Below the pieces are notes generated by a model that worked only from the letters and a program-made list of their open reading frames with translations, was not told where the DNA came from and made no database searches. A stretch of 64,000 nucleotides of DNA. Origin: Methylobacterium planeticum. Its GTDB lineage: Bacteria; Pseudomonadota; Alphaproteobacteria; Rhizobiales; Beijerinckiaceae. A program made the translations under genes and the position numbers. This document shows positions 59,238 to 64,000 of the stretch, piece by piece (within the stretch, counting starts at the first letter, position 1; each line of letters begins with the position of its first letter). The stretch lies in NCBI RefSeq assembly GCF_008806345.1, contig NZ_VZZJ01000004.1:310001-374000 (forward strand), in the 5' to 3' direction.

Positions 59238-59268
59238 AAGCCGCGCCATCAACACGATGGCGCGGCTT
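59238..59268. terminator. Bidirectional terminator between the secreted protein and the L,D-transpeptidase
   Basis: AAGCCGCGCCATC (59238-59250) / GATGGCGCGGCTT (59256-59268), loop AACAC. The plus strand continues CTTCGTG; the minus strand continues TTTTCGTC, so it can serve both convergent genes. Confidence 0.8.
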
Positions 59269-59317
59269 CTTCGTGTCAGGCAGACACCGAAGACCGTCAG
59301 TCTTCGATCCCAGAAAC

Positions 59318-59983
59318 TCAGTTCAGGACAACGACCTTGGCGCCGACCTTCACGCGCTCGTAGAGGTCCGTGACGTCGTCGTTGGTCATCCGGATGCAGC
59401 CCGAGGAGACCGCCTGACCGATCGTGTCCGGCTCGTTGGAGCCGTGGATGCGGTACTCGGTGTTGCCGATATACATGGCGCGGGCGCCGAGGGGGTTCTC
59501 GATGCCGCCGGCCATGTAGCGCGGCAGGTCGGGGCGGCGGGCGATCATGGCGGCGGGGGGCGTCCAGGACGGCCACTCGCGCTTGGCGGTCACGGTCTTG
59601 ACGCCGGACCAAGTAAATCCGGGACGGCCGACGCCGACGCCATAGCGGATAGCCTCGTTGTTCGGGAGCACGAAGTAGAGCCGGCGCTCGGCGGTGGAAA
59701 CCACCACGGTGCCGGGCCTGTAGTTCCCCTCGAAGCGCACGAGCTCCCGCGGGATCGGCTGGACCTGAGCTTGCGGCGCGGCCTGGACACCTTGCCCGTA
59801 GCCCTGCGGATAGTAACCCTGGCTCGGCGCGCCCTGGTAGCCGTAGGACGGGTCGGCACCGGCGTAATAGTCGTCGGCGCTGCTGGCACCGAAGGGATCG
59901 TAGGACGAGGCCGCCGTCGCCGGGGACGCAGCAAGAACACAGACACCGAGGATGCCCGCGAATGCGCTAGCAAGGGTCTTCAT
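59318..59983 (-). CDS. L,D-transpeptidase (YkuD domain) with Tyr/Gln-rich linker
   Basis: The 221-residue product has a signal peptide (1-25, ending PATAAS), a Tyr/Gly/Gln-rich linker (about 26-75), and a YkuD domain with RRLYFVLPNNEAIRYGVGVG, EYRIHGSNEPDTIG and SSGCIRMTNDDV (H180, C196). The reaction should be as for the enzyme at 41310: peptidoglycan 3-3 crosslinking or protein tethering. The frame is open to 60172, but MKTLASAFAG at 59983 begins the signal peptide. It is convergent with the small secreted protein. Confidence 0.93.
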   Translation of the reverse strand: MKTLASAFAGILGVCVLAASPATAASSYDPFGASSADDYYAGADPSYGYQGAPSQGYYPQGYGQGVQAAPQAQVQPIPRELVRFEGNYRPGTVVVSTAERRLYFVLPNNEAIRYGVGVGRPGFTWSGVKTVTAKREWPSWTPPAAMIARRPDLPRYMAGGIENPLGARAMYIGNTEYRIHGSNEPDTIGQAVSSGCIRMTNDDVTDLYERVKVGAKVVVLN

Positions 59984-60193
59984 GGTGGAGCCTACCTGTG
60001 CAGTAACCTTTGCTATACAAGCGTAAGCATAGGCCGGCGGTTCCACGGCGCGTGACGATTTTGGATCACGAGCCGGGATGCGGCGCCGAACGCCGCGGTG
60101 CAGTGCGAAATCGTACCGCTCGCCCGGCCCGGGCAGCGCGCTCGGACAGGCTCCGCGCATGGAACAAATCATGAGCGATTCCGCGGATCCGGC

Positions 60194-61012
60194 TCACGCG
60201 ACCTCGTCGGTGTGCACGTCGAACCGGGCGAGGTTCGTGAACCCGAAATTCGTGGTGATCGCGACGTCGGTCGCGTCGCGTCCGCGGGCCATCACGATGC
60301 GGCCGATCCGGGGTTTGTTGTGGCGGGCGTCGAACGTGTACCAGCGCGGGCCGTCCGGGCCGTCGAGATAGACCTCGAACCAGGCCGAGAAATCCATCGG
60401 GTCCGGCACCGGCGGAATGCCGATATCGCCGAGATACCCGGTGCAGTAGCGAGCCGGGATGTTCATGCAACGGCAGAACGTGACCGCCAGATGCGCGAAG
60501 TCACGGCAGACGCCGTGGCGCTGCATGAAGCCGTCCCAGGCGGTGCGGGTGGCATCGGCCCGCTGGTAGTCGAAGCGGATGCGCTCGTGGACGTAGTCCA
60601 CGACGGCCTGGACCCGGGCCCAGCCCTCGGGCGTAGTGCCGAAGAGGGACCAGGCGGTCTCGGAGAGCTTGTCGGTGTCGCAGTAGCGCGAGCCGAGGAG
60701 GAAGACGAGCACGTCGTCGGGCAGCGCCTGGACGGGGATCTGGCGGGCATCCAGCACCACCGGGTCGGGCAGGCCGCTGTCCTGCACCACGAAATCGGCC
60801 GAGATCGTCAGGAGCCCGGGCGGGGCGACGATGCGGGTGCAGATGTTGTCGAAGCCGTCGCGGAACTCGGCGCACGCGACCGGCGGGTCGAACCGGATCG
60901 TCTGGGGCGTGAGCAGGTCCGGCAGGCGCGAGGGATGGAGGCTCAGCGCCAGGATCATCGGCGTCGGCTGCGGCGCCTCGAAGGCGATATCGAATCCGGT
61001 CCTGATCTTCAT
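60194..61012 (-). CDS. Transglutaminase-like cysteine peptidase family protein (1)
   Basis: The 272-residue protein has an N-terminal beta-sheet domain (about 1-100) and a transglutaminase-like domain with the catalytic triad: GVCRDFAHLAVTFCRCMNIP (Cys), SAWFEVYLDGP (His position replaced in this reading by the F-E region; His follows in FDARHNKPRIGR) and Asp in WYTFDARHN. Relatives are peptidases or amidases acting on proteins or peptidoglycan-like substrates. No signal peptide. It follows the second transglutaminase gene on the same strand, 145 bp away, and the two may act together. Confidence 0.85.
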   Translation of the reverse strand: MKIRTGFDIAFEAPQPTPMILALSLHPSRLPDLLTPQTIRFDPPVACAEFRDGFDNICTRIVAPPGLLTISADFVVQDSGLPDPVVLDARQIPVQALPDDVLVFLLGSRYCDTDKLSETAWSLFGTTPEGWARVQAVVDYVHERIRFDYQRADATRTAWDGFMQRHGVCRDFAHLAVTFCRCMNIPARYCTGYLGDIGIPPVPDPMDFSAWFEVYLDGPDGPRWYTFDARHNKPRIGRIVMARGRDATDVAITTNFGFTNLARFDVHTDEVA

Positions 61013-61157
61013 CGCGGGCAACGCCTCTTCTGGCGGGAGGACCGGCCGCCGGGGGATCGCCCGGGGCCTCGGGGCAGGGTTTGACGAAGGGGGTTTCGGG
61101 GCCCGGTTCGGGGCCCGAGCCCGGCGGCCGGTCCGGCGCCCGTCCCAGACTGGCGCG

Positions 61158-62111
61158 TCAACGGGTCGGCAGCAACTCGGGCATCCGGGCCCGGGGCTCC
61201 GCCGGATCGAGCTCGACCACCTCGACCTCGACGCTCATGCCGAGGTCGTCGGCCGGGAAGCCGAAGAAGGAGCCGTGCAGCGGCACGGCCTGGCGCGGGT
61301 CCCGCGCCACGGCGACACGGATCAGGTCGCGGTTGCCCACGATCCCGTTGGTGGGGTCGAACTCGATCCAGCCCGCCCCCGGCAGGTAGACCTGCAGCCA
61401 GGCATGGGTCGAGCCGCCGCCCACGTGTCGCTCGCGGTCGCCGCGGGGGTTGTAGAGGTAGCCGGAGACGAAGCGGGCCGCCATGCCGAGCGCCCGCACC
61501 CCCTCGATCATCAGCACCGCGAAGTCGCGGCAGCTGCCGCGCTTGACCCGCAGGGTGGTGACCGGGTCCTGCACGCCCTTCTCGCCGCGGGCCAGATAGG
61601 TGAAGTTCTGGCGCACGCTGCGGGTCATGGCCGCCAGGAGGTCCTGGGTCGGGATGCGCCCCGCGGCCGGGATGAAGCTGCGGGCCCAGGCATCGACCTC
61701 GTGGCGGGGGTCCGGATACTGGCGCTCAATGGTGCGCAGGAGGTCCGGCATGTCCTCGGCGCCGTAGCCGAAGGGGTAATGCGTGGCGTGGGGCGCCAGG
61801 GGGAAGACCGGGATGTGCTCGGGCGTGTGGTCGAGGGTGATGCCGCAGGTGAAGCGCAGGGTGGTGGCCCGGCCCCCGAAGGTCGCCACCGCGACGCAAT
61901 TGCCAAAGACGTCGAAGAGCCAGCGCAGGGATTTCGGCGCCGGCTCGATCTCGAGGCTGGTGTCGATCAGGCGCTGGTCGTAGCTGTCGCGCGGCCGGAA
62001 CATGATGCGGTGCTCGCCGAAGGCGACGGGCTGCCGGTAGCGGTAGGTCGTGACGTGGCGGACGGAGAGGATCGGCAACGCGCAAGGCTCCGCCGCGGCC
62101 GAGCGCCGCAT
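61158..62111 (-). CDS. Transglutaminase-like cysteine peptidase family protein (2)
   Basis: The 317-residue product has an N-terminal bacterial transglutaminase-like domain (VRHVTTYRYRQPVAFGEHRI, about 16-100) and a core with catalytic Cys in RGSCRDFAVLMIEGVRALGM, His in GGGSTHAWLQVYLPGAGWIE and Asp in EFDPTNG, an intact C-H-D triad. No signal peptide. The start may be ATG 62111 or a later TTG (62078) just before the conserved VRHVTTYRY. It is the upstream member of the pair with the gene at 60194. Confidence 0.88.
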   Translation of the reverse strand: MRRSAAAEPCALPILSVRHVTTYRYRQPVAFGEHRIMFRPRDSYDQRLIDTSLEIEPAPKSLRWLFDVFGNCVAVATFGGRATTLRFTCGITLDHTPEHIPVFPLAPHATHYPFGYGAEDMPDLLRTIERQYPDPRHEVDAWARSFIPAAGRIPTQDLLAAMTRSVRQNFTYLARGEKGVQDPVTTLRVKRGSCRDFAVLMIEGVRALGMAARFVSGYLYNPRGDRERHVGGGSTHAWLQVYLPGAGWIEFDPTNGIVGNRDLIRVAVARDPRQAVPLHGSFFGFPADDLGMSVEVEVVELDPAEPRARMPELLPTR

Positions 62112-62243
62112 CCCAGCCGCGATGCAAGAGGCAGGCCCGCCCGCCGGGGCGACGATCCGGTCCCGGGCGTGCCGGACCGGGTCAGCGAACGGACCCGCGC
62201 GGCCGGCCCCGGACGATCCGCGGGCGGGATCTTGCGATTCCCG

Positions 62244-62288
62244 GACAGGGCTGTCCCAGGCAGGGCTGTCGCAGGCAGGGCTGTCGCA
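62244..62288. repeat. Three tandem 15-bp units upstream of the transglutaminase pair
   Basis: GACAGGGCTGTCCCA, GGCAGGGCTGTCGCA and GGCAGGGCTGTCGCA follow in tandem (62244-62288), with a degenerate fourth unit GGAAAGGGCTTGGCG. The array lies between the response regulator's 3' end and the start of transglutaminase gene 2. Confidence 0.85.
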
Positions 62289-62346
62289 GGAAAGGGCTTG
62301 GCGGTTCGCGGACGGGACGTCCCGTCGGCGCCGTCCGGGCCCGGCC

Positions 62347-62961
62347 TCACCCCAGCGGCGGCTTCGGTTCGCAGGCGGCGCGCTCGGCCTCGACGAGCAG
62401 CTCGAGGGCGCGCCAGGGCTTGGGGATGAACACGGCCTCGGCCGGCACGTCGGGCCGGGCCACCGTCCCCCCGGAGGTGATGACGAGGCGCGCCCGCGGC
62501 CACAGGGTCGCGACGGCGCGGGCCAGCTGCAGCCCGTCCATCTCCCCGGCGAGCCGCACGTCGGCGAAGACGAGGGCGACCTCGCCGCCGCGGGCCTGCA
62601 GGACGTTCAGGGCCGCCTCGGCGCTGTCGCAGCCGATGACGCCGAGCTCGGTCTCCTCGAGGAGCGCCTCGGCCAGCGCCCGCACCTCGGGATCGTCCTC
62701 GACCACGAGGGCGAGGCGCTCGCCGCGCTCGGCCGCGGCCTCCGGCTCCGACGCCGCGGCGCCGGCCGCGTGGTCGCTCTCCGATTGCCGGACCTGACGC
62801 ACGAGGACGGCGAGGTGCTCGGGAATGCCCTCGGCCACCAGGGTGTCGTAGAAGGAGGCCAGGGTCTGGCCGATCTGGTCGAGGGGGATGCCGGGCGACA
62901 GCGTCTCGGACGCCCGCCTGCCGCGGCCGCCGGTTCCGGACCCGTCATGCTTTGCGGTCAT
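62347..62961 (-). CDS. Response regulator with NepR-like N-terminal segment
   Basis: The 204-residue product has a C-terminal receiver domain (about 82-195) with acidic pocket E88-D89-D90, phospho-acceptor D134 (LVFADVRL), T/S at 162-163 (VITSGG) and K181 (IPKPWRALELL). The N-terminal part contains LDQIGQTLASFYDTLVAEGI followed by PEHLAVLVRQV (about 27-58), which matches the helix pattern of NepR anti-sigma factors (IG-L-Y-D-V-E-P-L). No DNA-binding output domain is present. Start at the second Met (62961). I infer a link to PhyR-NepR general stress signalling, untested. Confidence 0.7.
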   Translation of the reverse strand: MTAKHDGSGTGGRGRRASETLSPGIPLDQIGQTLASFYDTLVAEGIPEHLAVLVRQVRQSESDHAAGAAASEPEAAAERGERLALVVEDDPEVRALAEALLEETELGVIGCDSAEAALNVLQARGGEVALVFADVRLAGEMDGLQLARAVATLWPRARLVITSGGTVARPDVPAEAVFIPKPWRALELLVEAERAACEPKPPLG

Positions 62962-63111
62962 CAAGAGCTGCCCCCGAACTGATCACCCGGCCATTCGCGG
63001 ATGCGCGATCGCCCGTGGAGAAAAGTCGGCAACCGGCCGTCAGTTGCGATGTCGGGCAGAAACGGTGCCGTTTCGGCTCCCGGCCCGGATGCGGCCGCCC
63101 AGTTAGCCAAT

Positions 63112-63207
63112 CGCGGCCAGGCGGCCGCTCGGTCATTACGCCAAGCGCGGCCAGGCGGCCGCTCGGTCATTACGCCAAGCGCGGCCAGGCGGCCGCTCAG
63201 TCGGCCG
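63112..63207. repeat. 34-bp tandem repeat next to the lytic transglycosylase stop
   Basis: The 34-bp unit beginning CGCGGCCAGGCGGCCGCTCG occurs twice perfectly (63112-63145, 63146-63179) and then partially (63180-63207) where it runs into the 3' end of the next gene; a degraded copy precedes at about 63085-63111. It lies in the 3' flank, just past the stop at 63197. Confidence 0.85.
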
Positions 63208-64000
63208 CCGCGTAGGCCATGACGCCGGACACCGCCCGCACGTCGCGGTAGCGCGCGCCGCGGGCGCTCATCATCGCCTCGAACTTCTCGTGGACCTGGG
63301 CTACCGAGAGGCTAGCGGCCTTGCGGCGGCTGCGGCCGGCGGCGAAGAAGATGGAGCGGTTGGCCCGGGCCGGGCCGGGCAGCAGCTGCGCGGCGGCGGC
63401 CTTCGGCTTGTCGACGACCTTGGCCAGGAAGGACTCGGCATCGTCCGGGCCGAGGAAGTGGGCGAGGTAGACCTCGCCGAGGGACAGCTCGCGGCCGATC
63501 CGCAGGGCGATGCGGGCGGCGTCGCGCTTCAGCATCTCGCCGGCCATCAGGGCCGACAGGTAGGGGTCGCGGCGCAGCTCCAGGATGCGGGCGCGCTCGG
63601 TCTGGTCGGTGATCGAGGGCCTGTCGTTGGCGTCGTTGACGATGAGGGCCGCCTCCTGGGCGAGGCCGTAGCGGGGGCCGAAATCGCGCACCACGCCGAG
63701 CCAGGTGCGCTCGATGAACTGGTACAGGCCGGTGGCCGAGGAGGTCTTGGCCTGCACGGCGGTGATGAAGCTCGATTCCTTGTCGGCCACCGCCATCAGC
63801 AGCACCGGGTCGGTCTGCACCGCCTGGGCGGCCCGCACGATGGTCTGGACGAGGTGGCGGCGGATCCGCATCGGCCCGAATTCGAGGATGTCGTTCGGGT
63901 CGCCGACCGCGCTCTCGGACAGGAGGAAGTCGTAGGAGACCCGGTCGACCGCGTTCGAGCCGAGCTCGGTGTCGAGGTCGTGGACCGGCGCGAAGGCGGC
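63197..64000 (-). CDS. Partial lytic transglycosylase (SLT domain), 5' end outside window
   Basis: The frame is open to the right edge, so the N-terminus is missing; 267 codons are visible. It contains a transglycosylase SLT core AVADKESSFITAVQAKTSSA, then TGLYQFIERTWLGVVRDFGP (Glu acid/base in KESSF), and a helical tail with YLAHFLGPDDAESFLAKVVD. Such enzymes cleave the peptidoglycan backbone to 1,6-anhydro products. A tail ending SGVMAYAAAD abuts the 34-bp repeats. The full domain set cannot be judged. Confidence 0.82.
   Translation of the reverse strand, partial: AAFAPVHDLDTELGSNAVDRVSYDFLLSESAVGDPNDILEFGPMRIRRHLVQTIVRAAQAVQTDPVLLMAVADKESSFITAVQAKTSSATGLYQFIERTWLGVVRDFGPRYGLAQEAALIVNDANDRPSITDQTERARILELRRDPYLSALMAGEMLKRDAARIALRIGRELSLGEVYLAHFLGPDDAESFLAKVVDKPKAAAAQLLPGPARANRSIFFAAGRSRRKAASLSVAQVHEKFEAMMSARGARYRDVRAVSGVMAYAAAD

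Noticed and set aside
63112..63207. 34-bp repeats as a CRISPR array
   Set aside because: Units are directly tandem without unique spacers, and no cas gene is present.

Overview
This window is a GC-rich, mostly chromosomal housekeeping stretch of an alphaproteobacterium. The gene content points to Hyphomicrobiales, most likely a Methylobacterium-type organism: a serC leader RNA ahead of serC-serA, a PdhS-like histidine kinase, DUF6894, DUF1674, DUF2794 and TorF-family proteins, a phasin, BluB, a cytochrome bc1 operon and the rsmB-heparinase-purH order. I infer this from family content; no database search was possible.

Layout. 1-4.4 kb: partial methyltransferase, trmD, then serC-serA (serine synthesis) behind a structured leader. 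4.4-7.9 kb: an AT-richer accessory patch with one intact formyltransferase and the decayed remains of surface-glycan genes, followed by a secreted protein of unclear integrity, a possible 51-residue ORF and a DUF6894 gene. 8.4-11.7 kb: glnK-amtB-torF nitrogen module (minus strand). 12-21 kb: tesB, a UbiH-type hydroxylase, the HslVU protease split by a chemotaxis receptor gene, a RecD-like helicase coupled to hemF, and trmL. 21.3-24.7 kb: ABC exporter and MATE exporter. 24.9-27.7 kb: petABC (bc1 complex). 27.9-33.9 kb: mtnP, then hisB-DUF2628-hisH-hisA-hisF-hisE, with coaA coupled to hisE. 33.9-38.6 kb: thpR and tesA, divergent from the YbbA/YbbP-like ABC exporter. 38.8-42.6 kb: Bax-inhibitor protein, DUF2794, a candidate sRNA locus, bluB, an L,D-transpeptidase, a cupin and an SDHAF4-like factor. 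42.6-48 kb: rsmB, a YegP-like protein, a heparinase-like protein and purH. 48-54.6 kb: MHS-type transporter and the acs-DUF485-actP acetate operon. 55-58 kb: large PdhS-like kinase. 58-64 kb: phasin, small secreted protein, a second L,D-transpeptidase, two transglutaminase-like proteins, a response regulator with a NepR-like N-terminus, and a partial lytic transglycosylase.

The items most worth following up are the NepR-like/REC fusion (62.3-63.0 kb), the candidate sRNA with a C-rich loop and UUCG terminator upstream of bluB, the decayed glycan locus with a recognisable deacetylase pseudogene, the hslV-MCP-hslU arrangement, and several short tandem repeats in gene flanks. I saw no CRISPR array, rRNA, tRNA, integrase or insertion sequence.
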